Counted from the first letter of the stretch, positions 1 to 12,534 are shown. The stretch is DNA of 64,000 bases from Micractinium sp. NFX-FRZ (GCA_029339195.1 JAPTJF010000010.1:271420-335419); one strand, 5' to 3'. Numbers and translations: made by a program. Notes: generated by a model not told the origin, from the sequence alone.

Positions 1-1731
1 TGGATTTGAAGTCAGCGGATACTTGGCTGGGTCATGTGGGAAATGAACTGGGCCACGTGCTTGTGGAAGCGCGAGTGTGGCTGCTGTTGGTGTTGCAGAC
101 GCAGTGGGGAGGGTAAAGAACCAGCAGGCGTCTTTCATGTGCAGCGCATCAAACACACACAATAACCTGCACTCCTAGTGGCTGGTGGGTGGATGCATCT
201 GTCGGAGGGTGCTGCACCTCCAGCAGCGGCCTCCCACCTGAGATGGCCATCGCGCTCTCCCGCACCCCCAGGCTCAGCAGCAGGGACAGCAGCAGCACGA
301 TGCCTGCCGCCATGAGCTGCACACAGGTGGTGGGGAGAGCGGTGGGGTGGGGTGGGGCAGGGGTGAGCAGGCTGCCGGCAGGCACAGCCGCAGGCAGGGG
401 GCACTGCAGCGAGGTGGCCCAGGTGGGCCCAGGCAGCACCCCGGGCATCTTACGTCCCCAGATTCCCCCAGAGCACAGCACAGCACTGTCCCCCGACCAC
501 ACTTACGTCCAGCTGTCCGCCGCTGGCGGTTTGCTCCCCCACCCTGAAGAAGCCTGGGGGTTGGTTGGTCAGGCGGGAGAGGTAGGTTGAGAAGCCTCTC
601 GCCACAACGCCCATGCCAACAGCATACTCCAGGAGCAGGGCGGCTAGTGTGATGAAGGAGGGCAGCTCGCCAAAGGTGATCTGCAGCGGGGGTAGCAGGC
701 ATGTCGTGCGGTGTCGCAACACAGCAGCAGCGGCGGCACACGCACAGCACAGTGGGTGCCCAGCCACGAAGCTTGGCACAGCTGCAGCACGCGGGTAGCA
801 TGCATGCCCACGCCGAGCAAGCACAGCGTGGCGTGTGAACACGCTACGTTGCAAGTGAAGGCGCCCCCCGACAGCGGGCACTGCACACACAGCTCGGCAT
901 GCGCAGCACAGCATGCACAGCAGCAGCACAGCATGCACACCATGACGTAGGAGAAGGCGCCCCCCGACAGCGGGTACTCCACACACAGCTCGGCAAAGCA
1001 GGCAGCGGACAGCAGCGCAGCTAGGCCGCTGAAGAGCACGCTGACGATGACGGCAGCGCTGCAAGAGCAGGGAGGGGGTGTGGGCAGGTGGGGTGGTATG
1101 AGTGGAGTTGAGGAAGTGGGTGGGGCAGAGCGGGCAGAGGGCGGGTGTGCGGTGTCCATGGTGACGAGTTTTGAACACAACACATTATGCATGCGCCGCC
1201 ACGGCTCAGCTCCCGCAGCCTTACACCTCCTCTCCCGCTGCCGCCGCCCGCTCACCCCGCGTACAACGCCGCCGTGCCGGTCAGCTGCGCCCAGCCGCTG
1301 CCGATAACAACACCGAGCCCCAGACAAAGGACGTCAAACCCGCCAAACGCCTTCCTCAGGCTGCCTCTGAGCACGGCCTGTGACAGGGGCGTGCACAGAG
1401 AGCGGCAGCATGGTGATTGAGTGCACCGTTACGATTTGAATCGTAAGCTTGCAGCAACAGTACCCAACGTGCTGCTGGCACCGGCAGCATGGCGGGCACA
1501 TTGTCGGTGCTGAACAGAGGGTGGGGCCAGCATGGCCGCCCAGCAAACTGGCAGGCGGCGGTGTGCAAGGGTGTTGGCACGAGTGAGAGCATGCAGCGCA
1601 GGCGGCCTTCTCTTGCCCACCTCATTGAGCTCCTCCTGCAGCGACCTCCTCCTAAATGCGCTCCTCATGAAGATGTCTGGCAGGCCAGCTAGCGCAGACA
1701 CATACGCCTTCCCCCAGTAGGCCAGCCGCAT
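1..1731 (-). CDS. Cationic amino acid transporter (APC superfamily), 5' part, truncated by window edge
   Basis: Predicted plasma- or vacuolar-membrane permease of the CAT branch of the APC superfamily. I resolve five exons: 1621-1731, 1256-1377, 941-1058, 507-680 and 238-316, all with GT donors and compatible phases. Exon 1 encodes a cytosolic N-terminus (MRLAYWGKAYVSALAGLPD...). Exon 2 gives the first helix with GLGVVIGSGWAQLTG, matching the conserved GIGxxIGxGIFVLTG stretch. Exon 3 carries a hydrophobic helix and the signature CFAELCVEYPLSGGAFSY. Exon 4 has the TFGELPSFITLAALLLEYAVG helix region, and exon 5 another helix (GIVLLLSLLLSLGV). The start ATG at 1731 is the first in frame. Exon 5 ends in phase 1, and the next exon was not identified in the first 237 bases. 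Family assignment is firm; substrate is inferred from family only. Confidence 0.85.
857..899 (-). repeat. Degenerate intronic copy of the 3' end of transporter exon 3
   Basis: About 43 nt inside intron 3 repeat the sequence at 953-995, the stretch of exon 3 that encodes AELCVEYPLSGGAF. The copy would encode AELCVQCPLSGGAF with substitutions, and it lies downstream of the real exon in transcript direction. Confidence 0.8.
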
Positions 1732-2724
1732 GCTGCCCTCCCACCGCCGGCGTCACCGCCACCTGCGGCCTGCCCCGGCTTGGCGCCACCCCTGGTGGGC
1801 GCGGCTCCCGTCACAGCTCGATGCTTGCCCGTGGCGCCGCGATAGCCTTCAAGCACGCAGCCAGAGCCCTCAGGCCGAGTGCGAGCCCCGCAACTTGGCT
1901 ATTGCGAGCACGAGCGTCGCGCACCTCCGCTTGCCTCTGTCTTTGTTGCGGTATGAGGGTCGCTTGGGTGCAACAGAGCCCCTTGGGAACTGCTGGCGGT
2001 GTGCTGTGCCCGCTCATCAGAGTGCCGGTCCTGGTGGCGCAGGGCTCTCACACAGGCAGCCCACTTCCCGCATGCCACTGTGTGATGTGCGTGATTGGAA
2101 CTACTCTACAGGTAGGCTGAGAACACAGATTGTGGACAGAACAAGGTGCGGAGCCTCAAAGAAGGAGCGCGAGCGTGAGAAAAGCTGGGGGAGCAGGGGA
2201 GGGACGAGGCGGAGCAGGTGGCGCACTAGAGAGCGTGAGGCACGCAGGAAGGGTAAAATGACCGGTGGCACGGGGGTGGAACGATAGCAGTTCGGTATGG
2301 CGAGTGCGAGCCGCAGCAGGCGGAGCCACCAGCTGCTGCATGGGAGAGTTGCACTTGGAAAGGGGGAGGTGTACAGAGCGAACAGCGGGCAAACGCTACA
2401 GGAAAAAAGTTGGGGAGGGCAAAAAGGGCGCGGGAGACAGCAGTGCGGGGGACATATATTGGCTGGAGGGTGGCGTTGGAACTATGGTATGGCAGCAGCG
2501 ATGCCGGTTGACCGGCGGGTAGCTGTTGCGTTTCGGGTGCTGGGCATTCATTCGCGTGCGATGGGTTGGCAGCGGGTGCTGTATGTAAGTGGGAGGAGGC
2601 TTATGGGGGTTCCATGTATGTGTAGTGTTGAGAGAGCATAAGGGGCAGAAGCGTGGGCACGGTGGCCTTTGCAGCCTTCCGGAACCGCGGCCAGATGCGG
2701 GCAGCGCACATGGGGTTGGCCTCG
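1732..2724. other. Intergenic, no gene seen
   Basis: This is the upstream region of the transporter and the downstream region of the zinc-finger gene. Open frames here are short or of biased composition with no recognisable motif. No RNA gene was seen. Confidence 0.5.
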
Positions 2725-3691
2725 TCACGGCCGCGGCGGCTTCTTCCTCTGCAGCAGCCCGCTCAGCGACCACACGTGCGGCGGCTTCTGCGGCGGAGCC
2801 GGCGGCCGCCCGATGGTGGTGTGCGGCCCCGACCCATTCACGTATGGCACAGTGTCTGCGCGGGTGCTGCTGTGCCGCACGTACCCCAGCCCGTGGCACA
2901 GCAGGCAGGTTGACTGGATGCGGTGCCCCCCTGCACGGCGGCCGCGGGCCGCGTAGCTGCGGGCAGTGCCGGTGCCGTCGCAGGCGCTGCAGCGGGACTC
3001 CCACACGTGTATGGGCGTGCGGCAGCGCTGCACCTCGGGGTCACACCTCTGCTCCTGCAGGTGGGTGCGTGGTGAGGGGCGGAGTGTGAGCGGGCGGAAG
3101 CAAGGACACGGGGTCAGGGGAGCAATACCATTTGCCTGCTCCCGCCACACAGCCGACTGGTTGTGAGCACGCAGGCAGGCGCTGTGCAGGACAGCCCAGT
3201 TGGGTGCATGCGTGAATAACACGCGCCAAATTCCGCCCAGCCTCAGGGCAAGCGGGCCATAAACTCAACCACCCCACAGCACGGGAGAGGCCGCGCACCT
3301 CTGGCGTGAGGGTGCTGCCCTCGGGCGGCAGCTTGGGGAAGGCGGTGAAGAGGGAGGAGGGCATGTGCTGGTGGGTGCTGCCGTTGGCAGGGCCGCCGGG
3401 TGCAGCAGGCTCTGCGGCGGCTGCTTCAGAGCCTGTTTGTGATGGTAACAGGTGGTCGTCGTGCAGGTGCCAGGGCCCCACGCCGTCGTCGCCGCCGCTG
3501 CTTGCGCCGTCGTCGGGTGGCGGCACTGCGTGGCTGCCCGGCCAAAAGCCCGGCGCCGCCGCTGCCACCCGAGTCGCCGGGCGTCCCCGTGGTCTCGAGT
3601 TGTTGGGAAAGAGCCCGGGGCGGCGGGCGCCTGGTGCGGGAGGTTGCTGGCCGGCGCCAGCTACCTTGACCGTGATCACGGAGTGCAACAT
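2725..3691 (-). CDS. Small protein with DnaJ-type (CxxCxGxG) zinc-finger motifs
   Basis: Two-exon model: 3299-3691 and 2725-3054, joined in phase 0, 240 aa. The donor GAG|GTGCGC and the acceptor CTCCTGCAG|GAG are clean. The N-terminal half is low-complexity (Pro/Gly/Ala-rich). The C-terminal half has CSACDGTGTA followed about 25 residues later by CLLCHGLGYV, two copies of the CxxCxGxG motif that binds zinc in DnaJ cysteine-rich domains and in BSD2-like plastid chaperones. No J domain is visible, so it is not a full DnaJ. The C-terminus is basic and Pro-rich. Function is inferred from the motif only: zinc binding, possibly assistance to folding or assembly. The start ATG at 3691 is the first in frame, and an upstream exon cannot be excluded. 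Confidence 0.6.
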
Positions 3692-4171
3692 AGCATTCTA
3701 GCGTTGCCGAGCACCCGTGGAAGAAGGGTGCAGGGGGAACAAACAGGAGTGCAGGCAAAGCCAGAGGTTCACTCTCGGCGGCGCGCAAAATGACGCATGC
3801 AGATGGGATCCAGGGCTGGTCGCGAGCTCAACGGCTTCAGCAGCGCCTTCTGAAGTTCATCCTCCTGCAGGAGCCCCGCGGAGCGCGGAGAGAAGGTGGC
3901 CCCAGACCAGCCGCCGGCGCCCTGTGTGCACCTTGCGTTGCAGGGACGGTTTTGCAGTGGTGCAGGCAGGGCAGCCCTATGCAGACAAAGAATACGCGTC
4001 AGAGTTCAGATCAAAGTATGAAATGAGGTGAGATGCACTGGTGTCAAAAGCACGGCACAGGACAGGACCGAGGGCAGACACAGAAGGGCGGACGGCGGAG
4101 ACGAGCAGCGCTGACGGGAGAAGCGTACAAACAGCGGGACAGCTGCACAGCCGTGCATCTGGCTGGCTGGC

Positions 4172-6435
4172 TCAGTGCCCCATAGGTTTCCCGCCGGTGA
4201 TCAGCTGCACCAGCCTGCCGCCCCAGCTGAAGGTCGTGGGGGTGGCCTCCAGGCACGCCACCTGCTCCTCGCGGCTCCACCCGGCGGCGATGCCGTTGAT
4301 GCTGGTACGCACTCCGTCCAGCAGCTCCTGAAAACGGCGGGAAGGGGATGCAGAGGGTGGGCGAATGGTCGCTGGCATGTGGGCACAAGGTGGACAGCTG
4401 GTCGACAGCTGGCGGACCAGGCACCAAGTAGCAAAATGAGAGCGGGCTGAAGAGAGGCAGGCTGGCAGGAAGGTGGTGGCAGAGGCAAACAGAGGTGCTG
4501 CACCCATGGCTGGCGGCACACTTGGGTACACGATACTGGAGGCATGCCGACGCGTTGCAGGAGAACGCCGTTGCCATCATCTCCCTTCACACAGCTTTGC
4601 CAAGTTTCTGTAAACCTGAAAGGAAGGAGGCGTAAGCACCCTCGTCCGATCCGCCTTCCCACCCACCTTGACCTCGCCCTCCCACTGGTAGAAGGCCCCG
4701 GTCCAGCCGTCCAGCACAGAGTTGCTCACGCTCTTGCCAATCATGCGGCCGCCAGCTGCACCAAATGTGAGGGACAGTAGGGGAAGCAGACAGCGGCGGC
4801 ATCAGGTCAGGGGCCAGGCTGCAGGGCGGCAGCAGCACTTGGGTGTGCCACGCCCAGCATGCCATCAGGCTGCTCATGGCAAGCCGCAGCTGCCAGCCGA
4901 GTTCTCAGCCCACCCGCCCCTCGCCCATGTGCGCGCGCAGGTGTGAAACAGGCACAGGCATGAGCTGCTCCATTCGCCAGCCCCTGCTGCCTGCACACCC
5001 ACGATTGTCAGGGAAGGCGTCCCCCACTCAGAAAGGCCACCATGCAACACTCAGGCTCACCAGTGTGCGCAAAGTAGTGGTTGTAGTAGTGGCACAGGAA
5101 GGCGGGGGGGCTGCTGACCGCCAGGTCACGCAGGTACCTGCGGGGTGGGGACGGGCGGGGGTGGGGATGGAGCAAACTGAGACACTGAGGGAACGGGCAG
5201 GCAAGGGCAACGGGCAACGCGTGCGAGAGACAGGACGCAGGTGCGCCTTCAACACGAACGAGCGAGGCTCGCAGCTGGTGGCAGTTGGACAGCTGGCACG
5301 AGATTCCCTCAAATCTTGCCGACACGTCGGCACGGCAGGCAGCGGCCACCCAGCTGTCGCCCCACCACCCGTCCCACGCACGCCGCGTAGGTGTGGCCAG
5401 GACCGTCGGCGGCCGCCTGCGGCACCTCTATGCCCCACTGCTGCTGCATGTAGGCAATGTCCTTGGCCAGGGGCTCGCTCCGCTCCAGCCCAGTGTTTGC
5501 CAGCTGCTTGTCTGCAGGAGGTGAATAAGAAGCATGCGGGGAGGCGTGTGACCCCAGGGGTGGCAAGGGTAAGGCGCGCGATGGCCTTCACTCCAAGCCC
5601 AGTGTGTGCCAGCTCAGATGCCTGGAGGTAGGGGCCACAGGGGATGCCAAAACCAAGCTCCAAAAGGGTGGAGCGACTCACAGTAGGCCACGGGTGCCTG
5701 CTGCATGATGTCCTCAAACGCCTCGTAGACAACCTTGGACTCAACCATGAACTGCAGGAAGCCCTCGCGCGTGGGGGCAAACTGCACGAGGGGCAGGCCA
5801 GGGGGAGGGGGGCGGGGCAGGGGAGCGCGATGTGGGTGGGGCATCGGCAGGCTTTGCTACACTGGGTGCGGCGGGAGCTACAAGAGGGTATGCTGGCAGG
5901 GCTGTCCGCCTGCACGCACGCTGCCCCACACCCAGCCTCCCTGACGCAAACTCACGGGCTTCTGCTCCCTCTTCTCGGGTGCCTGCCCCTCCTTGGGCGC
6001 CTGGCTCTTGGTGTGCAGCTTCATGGAGTAGTCGCGCAGCTCCTCCAGGAACGCTGCAGCACCCAGCAAACACAAGTGTAAGAGGGGTCAAACGCACATC
6101 ATTGACCAGTTGTAAGACTCGAACTCTTCTGACATCACATTGCAAGCAATGCCCATCATTCACTGATTGTGCAGAGTAGCTGGATGAGAATGGCGGCAGT
6201 GGCGCCAAGAAGCGGCAACGGGAGCGGCTGCGGCGGCAGCGGCGGCAGTGTAGGCTTGCTGCCCAGCCAACTTGCGGCGTTGCTCACTCCCATATGTAGT
6301 CTCGGAGGCCGCAGCACGAACAGCCACTTGCTGGCGCCGTGCGACCGCCAGGGCGCGCGGGCGAGGCCGCACACTCAGGCTAGCCCGCTGTGGCGCCACG
6401 GCCCGCGCTGCCGCCGATGCGTGAATTGCTGCCAT
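4172..6435 (-). CDS. HMOX1: Heme oxygenase, plastid type (HMOX1/HY1 family)
   Basis: Cleaves heme to biliverdin IXalpha, CO and iron using reduced ferredoxin in the chloroplast, the entry to bilin synthesis. Seven exons: 6288-6435, 5956-6053, 5682-5781, 5382-5511, 5061-5137, 4667-4755 and 4172-4327. Together they total 798 nt (265 aa), with all phases consistent. Exon 1 is a transit peptide rich in Ala/Arg ending near QVAVRAAASE. Exon 2 has FLEELRDYSMKLHTK, whose His matches the proximal heme ligand of plant HY1. Later exons give the ANTGLERSEPLAKDI block, [23 protein letters not shown] and the C-terminal WSREEQVACLEATPTTF. There is no C-terminal membrane anchor, as expected for plant/algal enzymes. 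ATG 6435 sits in a good context (ACAACAATGG). It lies between the F-box gene and the zinc-finger gene, all on the minus strand, with no functional link apparent. Confidence 0.93.
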
Positions 6436-6781
6436 TGTTGTGTAAAATGAAAGAGACAAAGCCGTGCGCTTGTGGTGCCAGGCCGTGTGTGGAAGTGCTG
6501 TTCAGCTCCCAAGCGTCTCCGACGTGTGCTCAAGGGCACAGCAGTAAGGCGACAAAAAGCGTGGAGTGATGATCGCTGGGGGCGGTGGCGCGTACGCATG
6601 GGAGAATCCACCCAGCTGGACCGCCAGCGGGCGGAGCCGCCGACCGCCCTGGCCTTGCGGGCGGTGCTCAACCTCCCGCCTGCACCCTTCCCTGCACGAT
6701 CTGAGGCACAGATGTAGATGTAGTAATGCTTTACACGAGCGCCAAGCGGCAACTAGGACGTCTCATGCAGCGCGCTGGCCC
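6436..6781. other. Intergenic, heme oxygenase upstream region
   Basis: About 350 bases between the heme oxygenase start and the stop of the F-box gene. It must hold the promoter/5' UTR of the former and the 3' UTR of the latter. No TATA box or other clear element was identified. Confidence 0.4.
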
Positions 6782-9160
6782 TCACTGGGCAAGCTCCTCG
6801 CCACCGCCTGCAGGCCCCGCTGGCGCCGCCGCTGCTGCACTGCCCATGTCCCGCACCACCTCGATGCAGCAGTTGTCCGGTGACAGCTTGAACCGCAGTC
6901 GCTCGTCAAACAGCTGCTGCCGCGCCTCCATCTCCCGGCCACTGCAGACAGGGCGGCGCGGAGGAGGGTGCGCTGTGGGTGAGCAGGGAGCAGGGCGTGT
7001 GCACCTGCCATTCTTCGCAGTCCCTTCGCAGTCCCACATTCAAGCAAACAAACTTGACTTTGGTGAAACAGCCAGTATGGACAGCAGGGCAGCGCACCTG
7101 AGGCCATAGAGGTTGTGCAGGCCCTGCACACGGATCACGCTCCACAGCCACTGGAGGGAGTCGGCGCCTTTTGTGGGCGCCACTGGCATGAACTTGACGC
7201 TGCCCGCGGCCGGTCCGCCCAGGCACAGGTGCTGCAGGGGTGGGGCAGCAAGGGAGGGGCAGCAGGAGCGCGGTGAAAGCCACTTGTGCCGCAGCTCCGA
7301 AGGAGCACAGGGGCGGGCAGAGGAGCCACAGAAGCAGAAAGGCGTAGCCAACTGGGTGCAAAAGCAGCACCCGGCCCCACCCGTGACTTGCGCTTCCCGG
7401 CGCTCTACCTCAACACTCCTGAACTTCCCACATTACACACACACGCGACCCAACACCGTCGCTTACCTGCATCTCCGTGCAGCTGGGCAGGCAGGCCAGG
7501 AAGTTGTTGGCTGTCATGTCTGCCGCCTGCTTGCTCTTGTCATCAGCCTCCTCATCTCCCCCTGCAAGCTTGCGGCAGGTGCAGAGGGGTGGCGACCATC
7601 ACATCACATCACCATGTGCACCAGTTTTGCCGCAGACCCGTGCTTCCCAATTGCTTCGAGAGCAATCAGGGGAGCACCGCCACCGAACAATAGCAGGAGC
7701 AAGGCTGCGCAAAACGCAGCAGTGCGAGGATTAGTTCCGTAAGATCGCAAGAACATTGGTCTGGGCCAACGCACATATGTGGGGCGGTACATACGAGCCC
7801 TCCCTATAAGGCCGCTCAAAGGTCCGGATGAGGCGGTGGTCTGCAGCCCAGTTGGCAGAGCACGAGGAGGCACACCGGTGGTGAAATGTGATCAGAATCA
7901 CGCTGTGGGGCGAGATGCGGCCAGCAGGAGTGCAGGAGCGCCAAGCCATGCCTCTACAACAGCACCCCAGCCGCTTCTGGGTGTGACAGCAGGGGACATG
8001 CGCTGCAACACCTCACCTCACCAGCCACCACAGACAGGCGGCCGCTGCTGCCGTGCCTCGCACTTTGCATCAACTGTATGCATCAAGCGGCGCACCTGCC
8101 ACGGGCACCCCCAGCAGCAGCTCCTGTGAGCGTGTCTCCAAGCGGGCCACGCGCCCCCACAAATCGTCAATGCTCACACCAAGAGCGCCCGGCTTCTCCA
8201 GCCGAAGCACATCCAGGCTGCTGCGGGGGGGGGAGCGCGGGAATGATGTAAGCAAGAGGGGGCTGCAGTGCCCACGGCTGCTTGCGCATCGGTGTATGTG
8301 TGCACGATGTCGCGTGTTCCACCCACCCTGCCCAGCTGCGGCTCTCTACCTTCCCTCCACCTCAACCGCAGCCCCCCCATGCCCGAGTCCCAGCCCCTCC
8401 GCCGCAAACGAGCAGAGCAAGTGGCAACACAACCATGGCGACTCAGCCAAGGCACCTGATGTGGGGTGGCAGCTCGGGCACGCTGAGCTGGCGGGTCTGC
8501 GCGTCGTACCGCAGCCTCAAGCGGCGCAGGCTGGAAGGCAGCTGGGAGAGTTGGAAGTCTGCATAGCACGCCGGGGAGGGAGCGCGGCAGCAGCCAGGAA
8601 TGCTGTGAGAAGTTGAGGCAGCGGCAGGCGGCTGCACATCGACAGCCGAGTGTTGGTGTCAGCGCTGCACAACCAGCGCAGGCAGGTAAAGATGATCAGC
8701 CCTGCTGCTGCTGTTGCTGCCGGTGTTGCTGCTGCTGCTTCACAATGCCTGCCTTCCCAAGCCCTACTCCCCAAGCCAGTGCAAACATCCCTGCCCAGCC
8801 CAGCCCCGGCCCACCTGCAAAGCTGCCCAGCGACAGGCTGTGCAGCTGGTCCAGCCCCCGCAGTGCGCTGCTGTCAAACACGGCAGTCTGCTCGGGGCTG
8901 CTGACGGCGGCTTGCAGGTGCAGGCGCTGCAGGCAGGGGGGGGGGGCAGGGGGGGGCGGGAGGGAATGGAGGATGGGACTGGATAGGAGGGCGGCAGCTG
9001 GGGCGACAGGCAGGCAGGCACTCAGGCAGGGGTGTGTTGAGCTCTGCTGGGCCTTACCCGCAGCAGCCGCTGTAATGTAAGCATAAGCAGGAAGATGGCA
9101 CCAGTCGGAGGCGCAGCAATCTGTGTTTTTCCCAGTTGCGGCAGCAACAAAGAAGACACA

Positions 9161-9195
<35 letters not shown>

Positions 9196-10033
9196 CTTGT
9201 GCCCACCCAGCCCACCCTGAGGAGCGTCAGCGGTGCCAGAGACCAGAAGGGCTGCGGCAAGCCCGCCCCCTCCAGGCCACCAACTAGCTGCAGCGCCAGC
9301 AGCGGGTGCGGCATGATGGTCACGGCCTGCTGCTGCTCTGGTTGCTGCTCCCGCTGCTGCTGCTCGGCGCCGTTGGGCTGGGACCAGCGCTGCATGCAGC
9401 AGGGACGGCAAGGCCGGGGCACGAGTCGGTGCATGCTAGCCGTGCGCAGGCATGTCGGCACACAATCTCAACGTGCTATGATACATTTCAGCTGCCTCCC
9501 ACACACCACCCAGCCTGCCTGACCAGTAGACATGCTGGCACCGGCTGGCCACTCTGGCCCAGCCCCACCGCATCGAGGCTCTGCTCCACTCGCAAGGTGA
9601 CCACCGGCAGGCGCAGGAGGCGCGGCAGCCAGGCCTCGGGCAGTGCAGATACATCCAGGTGCAGGGGAGGTGGTGTGGAGAGCAGCACCTGCATGCAAGA
9701 ATGGACACAGGTAAGCACACCGGTGCGTGGGAGGCAGCGGCGGCAGGGCCGGCAGCAGGCGGCAGGCGGCAGGGCAGGCAGTGAGCCACAGCCGCAGTGG
9801 CAACACTCGCAGCAACGGGCGTAGGCCATCAGTCACCGCCGCTGTTCTCAAAATCCCTCCCCTTTTACCTCTCCCCAGTGCTTGCAAACGCCCCGGACGG
9901 CGCGCCACCGCGCCCAGAACTCGCTCAGTGGCAAGCCGCCCTCCTTCTCATGTGCTGGATCGAACAGATGTTGGAACACGACGCAAAGCGCGTCAGTGGG
10001 CAGGTGGGAAAAATCCACGCCGGCCTCCTCCAT
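6782..10033 (-). CDS. F-box / leucine-rich-repeat-like protein
   Basis: Likely substrate-recognition subunit of an SCF ubiquitin ligase, by family inference. Exon 1 (9869-10033) encodes the F-box-like segment DFSHLPTDALCVVFQHLF followed by WRAVRGVCKHW, the usual L-P-x-x-x-L...V-C-x-x-W pattern. Further exons recognised include about 9527-9688 (ALPEAWLPRLLRLPVVTLRV), about 9220-9330 (LLALQLVGG...PFWSLAPLTLLRVG), about 8790-8880 (LRGLDQLHSLSLGSF), about 8460-8560 (QLPSSLRRLRLRYDA), about 8070-8220 (RLEKPGALGVSIDDL), 7098-7231 (SLQWLWSVIRVQGLHNLYGL) and the last exon 6782-6941. These read as irregular Leu-rich repeats, one per exon. The two outermost exon boundaries at each end are firm; internal ones are approximate. 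ATG 10033 was chosen because it immediately precedes the F-box and upstream frames show nothing. Confidence 0.65.
9160..9196. repeat. (CAGG)n microsatellite
   Basis: Short tetranucleotide tract (GCAGGCAGGCAGG...) inside an intron of the F-box gene. Confidence 0.85.
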
Positions 10034-10682
10034 CCTCCGGCCGCCGCTTGCAAACAATCCCTTGGCAATGTGCTGGATGTTGAATATATGGATTGCGCAA
10101 GCGCACAGCCGCGCTGATGGCGAATTGGCAGGCCACCGCACACAGGGTGGCCACAGCATGAGGCACAGCATGAGCGGCATCTGCGGCATTTCCCTGAACT
10201 TGTCAATGTGTGCTTGCAATGTAAGTGCCTCCTGCCCTGTATAACATGAATGGTGTTAAAAAATTCATAGGGTGATCTACTCGGTTTGGCGATCAACAAG
10301 CTGCCACCAACTGCTGCCCCACACAAAACCCTAGCTGCCGCCGCCCTCGAGCTCCCGCTGCGCCTGCTGTGCATCCGCCGCCATCTCCAGCAGCCCACAA
10401 CGCTCCACCTCCTGCACATCCATGGGTGGATGGGGTGGGGTGGGGTGTATGATATAGGGTGCTTGGCATGCTGCTTGCAGGCGGGCCCGATGCCAGCAGG
10501 CGGTGGGGCATGCAGGCAGAGCTGCAGGCAGCCAAGGAGGCAGAAACAGGCAACACTAGAGTGCTTACAGGCAGGTCGCCGCTGCTGCTGCTGCTGCCGG
10601 CCGGGCCGTCTGCGGTAGTGCCTGTGGCGCCGCCGGCCTGCGCCGCGTCCCCGCCATCTGGAGTGCGGCCCAGGGGTGCCTG

Positions 10683-12534
10683 CTAGTCCTCCACATGCCT
10701 TGCAGCGTGAGCCAGCAGCTTGGGGTCGCGCAGCAGCAGCGCCAGCAGCTGCTCTGGTGGGAAACGCTGCCTCAGTCGGGCGCCTGCCTCACGGAGCACG
10801 GCTGCCTGGTGTGCTTGCAGCACTTCAGGGTGCCGCACCACCAGAGCACCTGCCTGCCCCGCCGCAAGCCCCGTGCCCTGCTGCACGGCGGCCAGCCGGC
10901 GCTGCAGCGTGGCGGGCGGCAGCTGCAAGAGCTGAACAGCCCTGGGAATGAAGTCTGCCAGGGCTTCCATATCCTGAAGCGGCAGCTCGGCGCGGGCCCA
11001 CCGGATGCTCGGCAGCAGCACGGAAGCCAGGCACCCCGGGCGGTCAAAGCGTGAGGCAACCACCAGGGCGGGCAGCCGCAGCGCCAGCTCCCCAGCCTGC
11101 CCTGCTGTCAGGCCGCCCTGCCGCTGCAGGGCCTCGAAGCGGCGCTGCAGGTCCTCCACGTGCTGCGCACCAAGGGTCAGGTAGGACGCCCTGGAAATGA
11201 AGTCTGCCAGGCCTGCTGCATCCTTGATGGGGAGGCGATCCAGCGCCCACCTGGCGGCCGCCAGCACCGTGCCGCTGCTGGCAAAGGCGCGGTGGCTGGC
11301 CAACAGGCGCGGGTGCTGCAGCACCAGCTGCCCGGCTTGCTCTGTTGGCAGGCCCGTCACCCGCTGCACCGCTTCCAGGCCCGACTGCAGCTGGGGGGCT
11401 GGGGTGTGCAGCACCCAGCCGAGCCGGTCGAGCTCAGTTATGTCCCGCACGGGCAGCGCTGCGAGCGCCCAGTGCACACCAGGAAGCACTCTGAGGAGGT
11501 TGTACCACAGGTCGGCTGTCGGCACAAGCTGCAATAGCAGGCCGCCCACGTGGGCTGCCGCCGTCTGCCGGCAGACCGCCTCCAGAGCGGCGGCCAAGCG
11601 GTCCGGGTCTTCCAAGATTGGCTGTAGCGCTGCTGCCAGAGGCTGCCGCGAGCGAAGGATCGCGGCGTAGTTGCTGTGCAGGGGCAGCGGCTGCCCTGCA
11701 TGCTGCGCCTGCTCTGCATGTGCGGCGAGGTAGCTGTCGAGCAGCTGCCAGTTGCTTTGAACCGAGTGCCAGCGGCTCAGATGAGCCGCGTTGCCAAACC
11801 TTGTCAAGGCCTTCACCACTTGCTCTGTTTCAGAGGCAGACAGCCCCTGCTCCCGGTACCACTTGTGTGCTGCGCTCAAGCTGGCCAATACTGCCTGCTC
11901 GCTGCCACCGAATCCTGCCATGAAGCGCTGCATTTCAAACGACGTGCAGTGCTCCACCAGCCAGGCTTGCAGCCGGGCCCACAGCTTCGCGACGTGAGGG
12001 GATGGCTGATCTATTGGTGTTTCACCTGACGCTGACGCCGGTGCTGGTGCTGCCGCTGGTGCTGCTGGTGCTGCTCCGGCTGTTGCAGCTGCTCCGGCTT
12101 CCGCTGCTGCTGCTGCGCCGCTGCCGCCATGGTTGGTCCGCCCACAGTTGTCCGCACTGCCACTGCCAGAAGCTCTGGACGGGGCCAACCTGCGGGGAAG
12201 TTTGACAATCACAGGCGTCTCAAGGTGTCTGTGCAGGGCGTCAGCCTGTTCCCAGACAGAGGACAGGAGATGAAAAGAGGTGCACTGCAAAATGGGTGCT
12301 TTTGATGCACTGAAATAGACAGGCGGCCGCAGACTCCGAAGGCGCCGACCATTGGGAGGTGAGCAAGCACTGCAGCCCCCTCCTCTCCCGCACCCTTGTC
12401 CGTGCGCACCTGCGGTGCCTCACTGGGCTGCACTGAGATGTTTGGCGGGCCACCAGCTGGGCAGCAGTCGGGTTACGAGCGCAGACGGCGAGCAACCGAG
12501 GTCGGCCCAGCCGAGCGCCGGAGCACTCGAGCAT
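10683..12534 (-). CDS. mTERF-like helical-repeat protein
   Basis: Long open frame ending at 10683 with repeated units of about 35-45 residues of the form GL...QAG.LV..HP.VL. Examples are GLAAGQAGALVVRHPEVL, GLPTEQAGQLVLQHPRLL and GLTAGQAGELALRLPALV. This is the pattern of mTERF motifs, which form superhelical nucleic-acid-binding proteins of mitochondria and chloroplasts. An Ala/Pro/Gly-rich linker lies near the N-terminus. The frame has no ATG near its 5' end, so an upstream exon is needed. A plausible one starts at ATG 12534 (MLECSGARLGRPRLLAVCAR, targeting-peptide-like), ends at an AGG|GTGCGG donor near 12400 and joins in phase 0 to GGAACAG|GCTGAC near 12244. The main exon is secure; the 5' exon is tentative. 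An octotricopeptide or other helical-repeat family is the alternative. Confidence 0.6.

Noticed and set aside
9160..9196. CRISPR array
   Set aside because: Tandem simple repeats without spacers. No CRISPR-like repeat-spacer structure was seen anywhere in the window.
9925..10419. N-terminal extension of the F-box protein
   Set aside because: This frame is out of register with the F-box exon and looks compositional. ATG 10033 directly precedes the domain.
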